Counted from the first letter of the stretch, positions 1-12,164 are shown. The stretch: 64,000 nucleotides of DNA from Theodoxus fluviatilis (GCA_034096865.1 JAWQFJ010000509.1:69233-133232); one strand, 5' to 3'. The notes: generated from the letters alone by a model not told the origin. Translations and numbers: made by a program.

Positions 1-48
1 TGATCGGTGAGCATTCACAGCATACACAGGCTGAGAGGCCGTGAAACC

Positions 49-154
49 GTCGTCGTCGTCGTCGTCATTATCATCATCATCACCATCACCATCACCACCA
101 CCACCAACACCACCACCACCACCACCACCACCACCACCACCCACCACCACTACC

Positions 155-188
<34 letters not shown>

Positions 189-337
189 TTATCACCACCA
201 CCACCACCACCACCACCACCACCACCACCACCACCACCACCACCACCACCACCACCACCACCCACCACCGCCACCACCCCACAGCCACCACCACCCCACC
301 CCCCATCATCATCATCATCGTCGTCGTCGTCATCATC
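49..337. repeat. Trinucleotide microsatellite (GTC/ATC/CAC)n
   Basis: Runs of cgt, cat and cac triplets fill about 290 bases. Open frames read as poly-His, poly-Thr or poly-Gly depending on frame and strand, which is the expected shadow of a triplet repeat. The ends are cgt-rich and the middle cac-rich, as if purer tracts had diverged by slippage plus substitution. Confidence 0.95.
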
Positions 338-1362
338 CGTGCTTGTGTACTTTTACTGTCGTTCTAGTAGTGAAATTTGACTTTATTTACTTTTCTGAGG
401 TTGACTGAGGATTCGATTCTGTGACACTTGCACTGGGTTCTATAGTGCGACTGAAACTGTTTGGTAATGAACTCAGAGGTACATAGTGGACGAAGGTGAT
501 TTCATAGCTTTACCCTGTTGAATCGACGCTGAGCTGTTGCATTGATCTTGTCTGTGAGGATAACTAAAGGTGTGGGGAAGGGTTTAAAAAAATGTTTTAT
601 TTGTAATCAAATGTTTGTGTGCCATTTTTTGGTTTCGAGTATCAACTGTTGGGAGGCTCGCTGTTGCATCACCATCGTTCTCCTCCGGCGTTTGGCCTGG
701 ACCGAATTTGACAGTCATTACCACAGTTTTATGGCTGGTGTGAAAATAAAGACTCTAACTTCATGTTGCCAGTGCTGTAGGGTCAATTAGGCAACATTAT
801 TATACAGCTCAGGCATTGACTGTGGGTAGCTATTTGCATGTCTCAGCTGGGTTTTTCAGACCTCAGATGAATCAATACATCGATTGGTCAAAAGGAGCAT
901 TCCATGTCATATCGATTTCTTGCACGTGCCTTTTGATCACCCATGGAGACGGCAAACGACACCTCGGATGCAACACTGTGGATATAAGACTAAATCATTT
1001 GACCAAACACTATTTAGAGTTTACTAGCCCATTACATGTATACAGAAGATCAAAAGAAGGTATGGCTGCACTCGATGGCCTTTCCGAGAAAGGTTTCCGT
1101 TCATCGCTGGAATAGGCCACGACGTCGTCATACATGTGGCATGACGCCTTTGCAATGGTTCAATCGTTGCTATGGAGTTAACTCCCTGGGTCAGCTGGTT
1201 AAATCCTGACAAATGACTCATTCCTGGGTGATGGAGAGCAGCTTCTAAGGAACGGCAGCTAAGAACAGACAGCCTTGACCAAAATGAAGCCCTCTGGGCT
1301 TCTCAATGACGCAGTATATATGCGTGTTTGGTGAAGACCTTGCGCCACTTCTTTCCCCATAC
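338..1362. other. Intergenic, no supported gene
   Basis: Unique-looking sequence. The open frames of 82 and 99 codons around 542-1115 have no recognisable domain, no convincing splice signals and ordinary composition. I see no gene here. Confidence 0.5.
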
Positions 1363-1440
1363 CCTCCTCCTCCTCTTTTTCTCCTCTTCCTCTTTTTCCT
1401 CTTCTCTCCCCTCCCCCCCCCCCCCCCCTCCCCCCAACAC

Positions 1441-1499
<59 letters not shown>

Positions 1500-1545
1500 C
1501 CCCCCCCCCCCCCCCCCCTTCCTCCTCCTCCCCGCCACTTATCCC
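1363..1545. repeat. Polypyrimidine tract with (CT)n and C homopolymers
   Basis: Pyrimidine-only strand: ctcctctt-type interruptions, then C runs, a (CT)n core at about 1451-1497 and more C runs to 1519. Such mirror-symmetric homopurine/homopyrimidine DNA can form H-DNA. Open frames here are poly-Pro/Leu-Ser or Gly/Arg-Glu shadows. Confidence 0.95.
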
Positions 1546-3600
1546 CCTCGTCCGGCCTTAGACAAAGAGTTCGACATGAAATCCTTTTTCATTTCTCATA
1601 GACCTTACATGGCTTTGGATTTTATCAGTTTACCAGCAGGATCATAGTCAGTGAATACAAAAATACACAGAGGAACTGATCATATCGTCTTGTTCAGGTT
1701 CTTAAGTTTACAATTACACGCTGCACGTACCGTTATGCAGAGCTGTCAGAACATCTAACGCGACGAAGTTTTGAATTACTCGAGCGCCCCTTTACAACCA
1801 AATGGAGCCAAGTTTTACATATACTGGTAGAGAGAGGCGCAGCACGAAAATTATAACAATGTAAAACAAATCCCAGGGGAATAATTTTTCACTAAGTCTG
1901 TCAAGCGTGCAGTCATCTTTCAATACCGTTTGAGCGGAAAATTTGTAAGCACGACATAGTGATATGAAATAAACTAGATAACCACCAAGATTTGAATCTC
2001 CAACTGCTAGAAGCATTCAGACTTGAGAACTTGATTGGTTTCGCCTTTGGTGGACGCAGCTGCATCTGGACGTTCCGTGATCTACTGTTTCAGATTTGCA
2101 TAATCCGGACACACGCACTGTGAAGAACTCATTGTTCGCAAGAGAACCGGAACCGACTGACACCCAATATCTCCTTCCCAGAGAGTTCATTTAGGCAAAT
2201 GTGACAGGCCAGTAGTCTCCAGGACGTTTTATCGTCATTGAAGTATTCGTCGCCAGGAAGGATCTCAGATTTATCTGCAGATAACAATGGAGTACTGACA
2301 GCAGCTAATGCATATGTAAGTAGGCTCTCCTAAGAAAGTCATGTGCATGGAACGAGCTAAAGGCTCAGAGGTACAGGCCTGATTCAAGAAGTAAAAGTAA
2401 TGTTGACTGCCTGGTTTGGGCTCTGGATTAGAACATCTTTAACCTCTGGCAGAGCAATGTTTTCAATGACCTAGACCGAGACAAAATACGAGTATTTAGC
2501 CCGGCTAAATCTAAACTTGTCCTAAACTACACGAACCTAAGCTGTTTACCTTAGATTACATCCTACTTGTCTCGAGTCATGCACATGGCACCAGATTCTC
2601 AGAAGCTTCAACCTTCAGTGCAATAAAAGCTTAAGTTCGAAATGCTGTCTAAAGCATAGTACAGATGTGGACTGATGTTCGAACTAAAATGATGTTTGGA
2701 CTGCATTACTCAATTTACTGAGGAGCAGGTTTCGTAAAATACGAAAAGATTTTATTTCTTTTTTCCCCTTCTCTTTAATTAACGATCCCCAGATAGTTGG
2801 TGTTGATGCCAGAAGGAAAATGGTTCCGGCTGTAATAACGGAGATGCCTGTTTGTTGCAAAGGACCAGGTGGATTATACTGGGCCAGCAGTGACTTAAGT
2901 GACATTTGTAGGCACAAATAACGACAGTTTTCACGTCTTGCACGGGACTGATTGGAATTGTTGTAGGGCTGGTGTCCAGCAGCTGGACTGCCTTGCACGC
3001 AATTGAGTTTGTTCGAGCTAGGTTGAGTACATGTACTTTTTTGTGATCAGGACCTTTTTGGCTGAGCACTTTCGTGTTGCCTGGATGAGCATGGATATGC
3101 CATTTCCCAACAGCTGGAGAGCTCAGCAGGGATCGACGTAAACGGATGATGATGATCAAACAATGCTGCACGTAAAGCGACCAGCACATGGTCAAAGTGG
3201 TTATATGTGCTGAGGAGTTCAAGGGCAAGGTAAACGACTGCAGAGTCTCGTAGAAAGCTCAAGCACCCAAACCCATTTGATTGAATTATGGCTGAAAGTA
3301 TAGGTCGTAGGAGTATTGGAACTTTTGTGTTCTCGTATTGCCCGCAGGTATGCCAACATTGTGCAGAAATGTGTCATCGGAGACATTGTTCTGTAAATGG
3401 AGCAACGCCTTTGAGAAGAGTACATGCTAAATGACTTAAGTTCAAGGTCTGTTCAAAACTTGCTACAGTGAAATTCTGACCTGCACTGTAAGATCTTGAT
3501 TCAGTTACATCTGTTGACTCAGGTGCTGAGTGTCACATTGTATAAAAACCGCTGGCGCTGAACCTCCAGGTTTTGGCTTATAAAAAACACAACAATAACA
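1546..3600. other. Intergenic, nothing recognised
   Basis: About 2 kb without a supported gene. The minus-strand open frames at 2684-3262 overlap one another, are short and match no family I recognise. Confidence 0.45.
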
Positions 3601-3603
3601 TAA

Positions 3604-3840
3604 GATCGGGTTCGAACCCGCAACCTCTCGAGAAAAGAGAGGGAAAAAAGTAAGGTTCGAACCCGCAACCTCTCACGTGTACAACAACGGGTGGGGTGGC
3701 GCTCTCTTTCTCTCTCGAATATCATACACACATAAAAAAGAAGCTTCTGTGCGGATTCGAACCCGTACGCGCATCCCCTCCAACCAAGCATGTCCTAGCG
3801 ACAAAAAAATATTCGACGCGCTACCGAGTGAGCTAATCCA
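3604..3840 (-). mobile_element. tRNA-derived SINE-like element with three B-box copies
   Basis: On the minus strand 3840-3815 reads tggattagctcactcggtag, a good match to a tRNA 5' half with polymerase III A box. It is followed about 55 bases later by a B-box-like sequence at 3764-3753 (gggttcgaatcc). Two further copies of a B-box-containing segment ending gaggttgcgggttcgaacc lie at about 3675-3654 and 3628-3608. The distance between boxes and an oversized anticodon region rule out a normal tRNA gene. A tRNA-derived SINE, or a composite of several, is the best reading. The strand is set by box order. Confidence 0.6.
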
Positions 3841-3879
3841 TAAAGCTGTGAGGACCTTCAGTAAACCTGGAGGGATAAA
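3840..3879. repeat. 40-bp direct repeat, copy 1 (hairpin-bearing)
   Basis: Matches 4407-4446 at 39 of 40 positions. It contains an imperfect hairpin, ccttcag-taaa-cctggagg, which is perfect in the other copy. It abuts the tRNA-like head at 3840. Confidence 0.85.
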
Positions 3880-3900
3880 AAAATCGAATACAGGACGTTC

Positions 3901-4056
3901 CGTACCCTGGACGTTTCGTACCCTGGTCGTTGTGTACCTCATTTAGTCGATTCGTACCTTTTCTACCCTAACCCTAACCCTAACGCTAACTCTAACCCTA
4001 ACTCTAACTAGGGTTAGGGTATGAAACGACTAGGTATACGAAACGTCCAGGGTACG
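3901..4056. mobile_element. Fold-back element with telomere-like core
   Basis: The 20 bases at 3901-3920 are the exact reverse complement of 4037-4056 (cgtaccctggacgtttcgta). Between the arms lies a tract of ccctaa repeats with ctaacg and ctaact variants (3963-4008), followed immediately by gggttagggt on the opposite sense (4010-4019), so the core folds back too. The structure resembles a short MITE whose centre has been seeded by TTAGGG-type repeats. No coding capacity. Confidence 0.7.
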
Positions 4057-4336
4057 AAACGACCCGCATCGTAAAAAATCCTTCTTTCTCCTTCACCAAT
4101 GTCCAATCTCCTCGAAATTACGTCAGGTTATTGACGTCAAATGATCACGTCACACATTTTGCATTCAGACTCTGTTGTAGGCTTTCTTGGCAACACCAAA
4201 ACGTAAAAAGTCACTTTCTTTTCAAACCTCGATTCTGAAAATTTGATACATTTAATCGGGCCTAACTTCCAGTAAGTGTGCAAAACGTCAAGGAAATCCG
4301 TCCAGTAGATTTTGAGATATCAGCCGTTAAGTCGGG

Positions 4337-4406
4337 ACTGACAGACAGACAGACACACAGACACACAGACTCACAGACACACAGACACACAGACAGACAG
4401 ACAGAG
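4337..4406. repeat. (ACAG)n / (ACACAG)n microsatellite
   Basis: A cagacaga-type tract follows the phrase gtccagtagattttgagata. Similar phrases ending in gacagacagac are common at the 3' ends of invertebrate repeat elements (recalled, not searched), so this may be the tail of an element beginning near 4073. Confidence 0.85.
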
Positions 4407-4446
4407 ATAAAGCTGTGAGGACCTCCAGTAAACCTGGAGGGATAAA
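4407..4446. repeat. 40-bp direct repeat, copy 2 (hairpin-bearing)
   Basis: Second copy of the segment at 3840-3879, one mismatch. Contains the hairpin cctccag-taaa-cctggagg. The two copies bracket the fold-back element and the ACAG tract. Confidence 0.85.
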
Positions 4447-7400
4447 GCATGTAAGTAGAGTGAAATTGAAATGAGTTTGTTTTTTTTGCTCGTTGCATGA
4501 CGTCAGGCTGACACGGGGAAAATATACAACAAGCGTTTGCTAGGAAGCTCCGTGTCTTTGCAATTCGTGCTAAAGGCTCAGATGTGCTCTTTTCCAACAT
4601 CGCTAAACCAATTTTGAATGACTGTGAGAGCGCGTAGTTCACGTGTGAGAACATGTTTGTGAGGACAGATCCACCCCAGGGTGTCGCTGCCTCAGTGTAT
4701 TAATCCACATTCTCTCTCTGTATTCAGAACACGCTTCCACCCAATTGTGCCGTCGCGTTTAACCGCCCGTGACTAGGATTGGGGCCGTTCCTTCTTTCTC
4801 CCACGCTGGGAGTGCCTTTCTCCTCTACGGTATCTCCAGGTGCTCCGAAGTAGAGTAGACAGATGGGGGTGGGGTGGGACTATGCATGTTTGTGTGTGGG
4901 GTATGGGGTGGAAAAGGAGTGGACTTGGAAAAGGGTTGTTAGGCCTAGTTTTCTGTTGGGCTATGGTACCCAGGAAAGACGGTGATGGAAGATGGGTAGT
5001 GGTTCGAAATGTGAGGGGTATCATTGGTGACCTGTAAATGGGAAACGAGGGTAAGGAGATATGGTGTTAGGGGCAGAGGTGGGTGGGCAGGGGGAGGAGG
5101 GGGAGACTGGGATTGCAGGGGAGGTATTAGGGGCGCGGGGGTGCATTGATCGTTGGGAAAGAGGTGCGACAAGGAATCAAAAAACGTTCCAATGGAACGT
5201 CTGAGGAAATAGACAGACACGATAGTTTTAATTAACATGAACTCAAGTCACGAGAGTCTTCCACACCCTACACTTACCAGTGCCGCAGTTGGCTGTTCTG
5301 ACACCCAGTAATTACGAACGTACATGGATGGTTGCAGGTACAGCAGAAGTCAGGCACAGGGCTGGGGGCTGAGCAGGCTCACTGGAGGCAAAGACAGGGT
5401 TGCCACAACCACAGAGAAACACGCAATTCGACCCTGGCACGACCGTCAGCTCCTCACCTCAACAATCATCTCGAATCTCGTGTCCCTGCTTGCTGGCGCT
5501 TTCTGGCGCGACTTGCCTTTTCGTATGCTCTATCGTGTCCGTGTAGCTTCCCTCATTGGTATTTCTTCCTTTTATTTGTATTGTGCAGAATTCTGTATTG
5601 GCAGTCTTCTAGAAATTAAAATGCACAAATGCCCCTTAAATCTCTTATGTATCTAGGTCAGGGAGATCGTCGGTTTGAGTTCTGTCATCTTTGCGCGACC
5701 GTTCTAGTTCTTGCCTTTAGGTTGTGAAAGGCACAGTTTTGTCTCGTTGTAGTCACTCGAGTAGTTGCCTGCCTCCCTGCTAGTCATCTTGTAGTGTCTT
5801 CACTCGTACCAACAACCAACCAAGCAACCGAGCAACCAAGCAACCAACCATTCAATAAACGATCATTTATACTTGCTGTGATCAAGCAATCATCCCGACA
5901 AGCAAGCAGACAAATGAATAAATTGTTGGTCGCGAAGGAAGACAAAGGGGGAAAAGTCGAGAATGACCAACAAAGTATGTTACTCTTCATCATTTCAGAT
6001 AAGAGCACCACTTGCTCTATGTTCCCTTTCCCAGCAGGGCATGCATTGCCTGCAGACGTCACTGGTGCTACGGGGGCCAATAAATGCATGGGACGGAGTT
6101 CGACAACTCTGCATGTAATGGACACACGGCTGAAGCCGTTTGGTGCAAAGCCTCTGTCGAATACAGATGTGGACGCAGGAATTCAACAAGTACGACAGCA
6201 TGTGGACATTTTGTGACTTGATTTATTCTGGATATAAAACGTGATTATCTAAGAAAAGGAACGATTTGCACTCTAGGATGAAGGACGGACAGTTTGTTCG
6301 TGGGCATTAAAACAATGCTTTATCACAGAATTAGTTTGAAGCAACAGGTACTGAAAGCCATCAGCTGATTTACGCAGATGAAGCTCTTCGTGTCTTGCAA
6401 ACGGACAGAAGAAGTCACCATTTCAATAGCAAACAAAACGAATGATACCGTATATATTAAAATGCACTGCAATGTACCAGGTATATGTATTTCATTCACC
6501 CATAAAATAAATCAAATACTGATATAAATCAGAGTATATTCGACTTGCTATTAAAATGATCATGCTGCGATGTTTTGCGTACATTCTGGTATGGAATGAT
6601 TATCTTATTAATCTGACATTTTCCCTGTCAAATGTGTTTCTAAAAAATTATAAATTGGAAGGATGAATTGATGGTGCAAGAAGCATCACTGGAAAGTAGA
6701 TGTGGAATTAATGACCGTTTACTAGCTTTTAATGCGTTTCATGTCCACAAACTGCTGTGTGGCACTCAAAGACAAAATCTCGAATACGAAAGCAAAAACC
6801 CCTCCCTTATCCCGACACCTTTGATCACTTCCAATAGCAAAAGTGGAATGCACGCTAAAACTTTGCTGTAACAGTCTTATTTAAAAAAAAACCGTGACAA
6901 TATAGTATGAATCGTGGGGATATAAGTTTCCTTTTGCATCTCCCAGGCGAATTATCGAAGGTGGGTTTTGGTTAAAGGTAGGCCCATGTTTTGATATAAT
7001 ATCATTATTCGTGGCATTGTAACCCTCTCCGGACATCATATTCATTCAATACTCTGTCTTTTTCATGTCAAATTACAGCAGATGCTTAACTGTGTTTGTC
7101 AGCGGTGCAATGCCATCATGTCTATGCATGACTTCAACACTTGAAGAACTGCTCCTGTCCACCAGCGAGTGAGGTCTCAGCTTTGAATGCAGCGAGATAT
7201 CACAATCATGGGAAAAGCGAGAGAACCTCCTTGTGTGCTTGACAATAAGACATATTGCACTCTCAGGTCTCTTTCTGGCCCAAGGAGTTTGAGTACACAC
7301 TTGTACCTTGGACGGATACTTTATCACTCCGCGTTTCAATGACAGGTTTGGGAAAGTTGTACTAATTGGAATATGATATCATCAGATGATAGTGTGATTT

Positions 7401-8693
7401 CACGAAACTGAGTGAGCGCCTTTCGCTTGTAAGCACCTCTGCTCACACAATACAGATGAAAATCAAAGCCGTCACTATCGTATCCCAGCCCATCCCTACC
7501 TCAATGCACACTTTCCCCTTATCACAACGTTGTACATATGTAAAGGGTGTAATAGCAATAATTTGACTTTAGCAAAAAGGAGTAATGACAAAAACGAACA
7601 ATCAGTCCTGTTGACTGAGCATCACACGTGCTTCCTATGTGCTGAAGAATTCTGTAAAGATAACACCTTGAACGGCAGGAATCAGTCAGAATATGCTAAT
7701 AAGTGTAGGGACTGTTAGTGAACGCAGCGATCTCTTTACATTGTTAACACCCCAGGAATTTGTTTATGGAATTTCTGATGTAATCGAAAAGGTAATCTTG
7801 CAAAGTCGTGGTCCTAACACTGCACTATTTATTGTCTGCAGGAGGCCAAATTTTCTTGCAAACATAGATAAACGAGCTCGTACCAGTCTCTTTTACGACA
7901 ACCTAGGTTAAAGAAACTGCTCGTCCACTTCAGCTTGAATTCCCGGAACAAAAGACTTGAAATTATAAGTGAATGAAGCTTGCAAACAAACGACGGATGG
8001 TAGAGTCCGCTTGTAGCACCTTCCATGGAACATTGGAGTCTCGGCCTTCTGTTTATTGCTGGTAATCATTGTTCGAAGCGATGTGTTAATAAAGGCAATT
8101 TCTTGGATATGTCCCAAGAATAGCTTTATGACACGGCATGTTGCGAGCAACTTTGCAGGCTTTTGTGTACAAACGGCTACCGATATTCCGTGCACCTTTC
8201 AGGGTTTCAAGAAAAACCATGGATCACTTTTACTCTTGAACTTAACACAGGTTTTCGACGCACTAATGATTGGAATCGAAGCCCACGGCAACATTTTCAC
8301 ATAAAAAACGTAATCGATGTTGTCGAAAGCAGATCCAAATTACACGATGTGTCCTCTTCTACAATCATGTGCAACTGGTGTATTATCTCTTTCGACAGCA
8401 CCAGCGCGTTTCACGCCTGTTCCGAATTGTTTGCCCTTTACTTCAAAACGCATTGCTCAGCTGAGACCTCGCGAACTCCTCGCCGAAGCTGCTCGAATTA
8501 TCTTGATGTAATATTAGAGGGCGCCAATGAAACATCATCGAACTCTCCACACTTTCGTCCAACTTTGACAATAGTTGCCCCCTTTGAGTCGCTGTCCAAC
8601 AAAGGAGACTGACCACAAAAATCCCCACAAGTTTTCGTTCCGCACGGCGTAAGACGACATCCATATAGGCGTCCTATTGGTGGGCAGGGAAGG
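4447..8693. other. Intergenic, nothing recognised
   Basis: About 4.2 kb of unique-looking, moderately AT-rich DNA. A G-rich stretch occurs at 4864-5130. Open frames of up to 149 codons (5324-5656, 5794-6216, 8163-8612) match no family I know. Part of the right end is probably the 3' untranslated region of the minus-strand Tctex1 gene: a minus-strand aataaa lies near 8051 but its use is unproven. Confidence 0.4.
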
Positions 8694-9942
8694 CTACTCG
8701 AAGTAGGTGGCAAAGACAGTGGCCACGGCGAAGAGGTCTCCTTTTGAGTAGGAGGCGGAGGCGAAGTTGTCAGTGTCTGTGTTCCACACGCTGCGGGACG
8801 TGGCCGCCATGCTCTGGCCCTTGTTCTCCCCTGCAGTGACCACGCATATGAACTTGTAGCGCGAGCTGTAGCCCATGTCCTTCATGCGGCCCTTGATGAC
8901 CTCGCTCAGGTTCTGCACCAGGTTGTTGCAGAGTTTGTTGTCGTACTTCTCGCCCTCCAGGTAGGACTCGAGCACGTTCTTGATGATCTTCTCGGCCTGG
9001 GTCGAATTGAATTTCTCACCACCCTCGGGGCCCAGGCGGTACGTGTTCTGCAGACGGATGGGTGCCATGAGCGCACCGCGCCCTGGAAAGGAGGCTCCGG
9101 AGATGCTGCTCCTAGACACATAAGACATACGCCGACTGGCTCCATACTGCACGCTGGGCCTCGGTTCCACCATGCGCGACATGCGCCGAATGTTAGGTCC
9201 TGTCGGGAGAGAGCAGCAAAAAGACCTATAGAGTGTAATACACTTATTCGTATCTGACAAACAGCCATCTCCAGCCTCATGAAGGCAAAAATCAGAGAGC
9301 TAACGAGTCTCAAGGTAGACAGTGCAAGGCGAAGACAATCTCCACAGTAATATTGACTTGGAGTTTTACGTGTTAAAGGCCACATAATGCCCAAACATGC
9401 TCGAAGACTTCAGCATGGACACTCTAGGAGACTGACATTTATGTGACCTGGCGACCAACCGTTCGTGTGAAAACCTCAAAGGACAGCATGTGGATAAGCA
9501 AGCAGTCTGAAATGGCGTGGATAGATGTTGATGTTTGACTAGACAAAGAACTCTCCGTCTCATCAGTTAGTTCAGTGGGGATGGCCGACAAAAAAGAACG
9601 TAAACACAGGGCGATACCAGTGTCCAGATGAGAAACATATCTAATGTCCTTTTACTTGTTGTTGTTGTCCATCTCATGAAAGACTTTTTCATCCGCAAAG
9701 GTCAAGTTAAGCATTTTCTTACCAATGCTATAATCATTCTAACCTTTTGTCTGTAAAGAGAGGGGGGCGAACAACTGCATAACATTTTAAAGACGTACGC
9801 CTGAATATCAAGTTTTTTCCGTCGGCTGACATGCCTACTCACCAGTAGTCATGCCTTCCATATCTCTTTGCATCACAGACATGCGACGGGGAGTGGGCTT
9901 AATGTCCAGCTTTTCCAGATTTTCCGTTGTTAGCTTCGACAT
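8694..9942 (-). CDS. Tctex1-domain dynein light chain (DYNLT5/TCTEX1D-like), complete, two coding exons
   Basis: Coding exons are 9942-9843 and 9199-8694. The start sits in gccaccATG at 9942, a strong eukaryotic context. Exon 1 ends at gtgagt (phase 1); exon 2 follows a pyrimidine tract and cag at 9200; the joined frame gives 201 residues and a stop at 8694. Residues about 97-201 form a Tctex1 domain: EKFNSTQAEKIIKNVL helix, a middle helix with NNLVQNLSEVIKGRMK, then strands YKFICVVTAG, SRSVWNTDTDNFASAS and the C-terminal FAVATVFATYFE, the usual family ending. The length suits the DYNLT5/TCTEX1D1 group rather than the roughly 115-residue DYNLT1/3 chains. Known family role: light chain of cytoplasmic or axonemal dynein, binding the intermediate chain, often in cilia. 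The N-terminal 85 residues are basic and Ser/Arg-rich, with RRMS at 19-22, 38-41 and 56-59. Orthology within the family is inferred. Untranslated exons were not resolved. Confidence 0.9.
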
Positions 9943-10245
9943 GGTGGCGGCTGGAGGAGACTGCAGAAATACCTTGGTCCCAACTTAAGTTCCTGAAAGA
10001 GAGGACAGTGCATTGACAATGTGAACCACAAACTACAACATCATCACAAGCGTAAATAAGAGACATCGGCGGCGTCGTCAAAATGATCGTGACAGTGACT
10101 ACTGCCTTTGGCACTGCTGTTATCAACATGTTTAGTCATCCTTGATGCTGCATTATCGGTTGGAATCGATGTAGTCATCGTCATTGTTGACGTCACTACT
10201 ATAACTGGCATAGCCGTATTAAAAAAATTAATTGATATTACAAAC
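9943..10245. other. Upstream region of the Tctex1 gene
   Basis: Just upstream of the start, on the minus strand, tttctgcag precedes tctcctccagccgccacc, so the ATG exon may begin at a 3' splice site near 9965 and an untranslated exon may lie further up. No TATA box or other clear promoter element is visible. Confidence 0.35.
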
Positions 10246-10350
10246 ACCACCACCAACACCCGCATCCTTATCGTCGTCGCTGACACCATCACCGTCGTCG
10301 TCGTCGTCGTCGTCGTCGTCATCATCATCATTATCATCATCATCATCATC
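10246..10350. repeat. Trinucleotide repeat (GTC)n/(ATC)n
   Basis: Consecutive gtc triplets from about 10291 pass into atc triplets ending near 10350. Open frames over it are poly-Val/Ile or poly-Met/Thr shadows. Confidence 0.95.
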
Positions 10351-11700
10351 AGTTACCGACGGTCAAATCGGCCCGACGTCGTGATAAATATACTCACAAT
10401 TACAGATAATATATATTTACCTAAAATGTTCACGCAAAGACTCAGAACTAGATGTTACCAAATCTAGCCCACCTCTTGCCACTTACTGCACTCACCCTCA
10501 CAGTGCGCCGCTCCGAACTTGCTTACAGTCTGGATGAATGCATTAGCTAAAAGAGGCAGGCTTACTTTCTTTAACATTTGAAAGCTGACAAATCGAATCT
10601 CAGTGCATTCATAATGTATCTGATTCAAAGCTGTCCAAATTTAGCATGCATGCAAATTGATTGTCAGTGACTTTACAGCTTCAGACTTTTTCCCTGCGGG
10701 CGACTCTGAGCGAGAGACGAGACTGAGCATGCCCCTACAACCGGCCGGCTGAGTTCCAGAGCAGGGAACCACCGCACAGCCAGCTCTGCACCCAATGGAA
10801 GTAATTGATCAGCGCAGGGCTGCCGCAGGTGACTGCCTCTCAAGAATGGTGGGACAACAGCAGGATTCCAGCCCTGCAGGCACAGGCTCGTGCGTGCCAA
10901 CACTGGGGCCGGCGTGTCGGTTGCTTTTTTGCAACACACGGCTATCGAATTGCACGAGTCAGCCAAACGTGTTGTTTAGCGATGGGGTTCAAGAGTATTG
11001 TATATATCTGTAGATCAAACACGAGATAGGCTAACCCACATTCACCACATCGAGCCTGTTCCACGTCCCTCGTCTGGACACCACCCCACCCCACTCTCAT
11101 CCCCCACGCACCTCCTGTTTTTGACTTGCGACTAGAGGTAATGAACAAATCTAGATGGTTCTTTAAAAAAAGAAAAGTAAACAAAAGCGGCAAACGAGCA
11201 GAATGTACTAGTTTATGCAATTCAGGCACTGGGTCTCAGCGAAGAATGTATTTGATTGTTCCACACTCTTAGTAAGTATCGAATGCTAGCTTATATTTTT
11301 GTTTTGTTTTATATTCTCTGCTATATTCGAGGTTTGCTTAAAGCACCTTTCCTATTGCATGGTTTGATCTCCACAGGAACCAACAGACCGTTAGACACTT
11401 AATTAAATGATATATAAGATGCATCTTAACTGTTTCGTGACTTGTGAAATGTCCGGTCCGGGAAACTGTAGAATCGTATTACGTGCCTCAACAATAAACA
11501 TCGCATAAAATATTGGATCGCATCTTCAGTTACCGCCACACCGAAAGCAAGAGTTGTTTGTGTTGCATTCTTACACACAAATCCTTTTTTGCACAAAACC
11601 ACAGCACACCTGATAGAGAGAGAAAATGGGCATCTTTATTAAGAAAACATAGTAACCTTATTGACACCAACATCCAATCGTCTTTCTTAATAAAGAGCCA
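10351..11700. other. Intergenic, nothing recognised
   Basis: Unique-looking sequence without a convincing coding exon; the open frames of up to 97 codons overlap on both strands and show no domain. Confidence 0.4.
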
Positions 11701-11701
11701 G

Positions 11702-11876
11702 TTCCACAAATCATATGCATGTGGCAAGTATATGTTCATGGCAACATGCATCAGAACATAAAAATATTATTGCATATATAAAACGACTTTCCACAAATCA
11801 TATGCATGTGGCAAGTATATGTTCATGGCAACATGCATCAGAACATACAAATATTATTTCATATATAAAACGACTG
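11702..11876. repeat. 87-bp tandem duplication
   Basis: Two adjacent copies with period 87 (tccacaaatcatatgcatgt starts near 11704 and again at 11791), differing at only a few positions. Each contains atgcatgtggcaagtatatg and ends in atataaaacgact. The near identity points to a recent duplication. Confidence 0.9.
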
Positions 11877-12164
11877 AAAGGCTCTGAGCTGGTGCCCGTC
11901 TTCTCCGGGAGAAGTTTCAGGAATGACCCAATTCCTGCGCGTGGGTTCTGGCCAGAGTATGGGAATTGGCCCGACCCCCCTCTAGAACTAAAACCCGCGG
12001 TCAGCGCACTGCCGGAAGTTAGAAGCAGACTGCCCAAGAGATCGTCTGCTACTGGCATCGAACAACCTTACGCTGTGGCCCTGTGCAAAAATTGTGTTTT
12101 TTTTGTCGGTCTGCTGCGAGGAGTGTACACCTACTTGAGACAAGCAGAACGCCTCTCTTGGGCG

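Noticed and set aside
7..408. 133-codon His/Thr-rich open frame
   Set aside because: Product of a triplet repeat that is open in several frames on both strands; no non-repeat domain.
3736..3840. Functional tRNA gene on the minus strand
   Set aside because: A and B boxes are present but too far apart, the anticodon arm cannot form normally, and there is no clean acceptor stem.
5794..6216. 140-codon plus-strand frame
   Set aside because: Composition is ordinary, no domain, and the opposite strand is equally open.
8163..8612. 149-codon plus-strand frame
   Set aside because: Likely antisense to the Tctex1 gene's 3' region; several overlapping frames are open and none has a domain.
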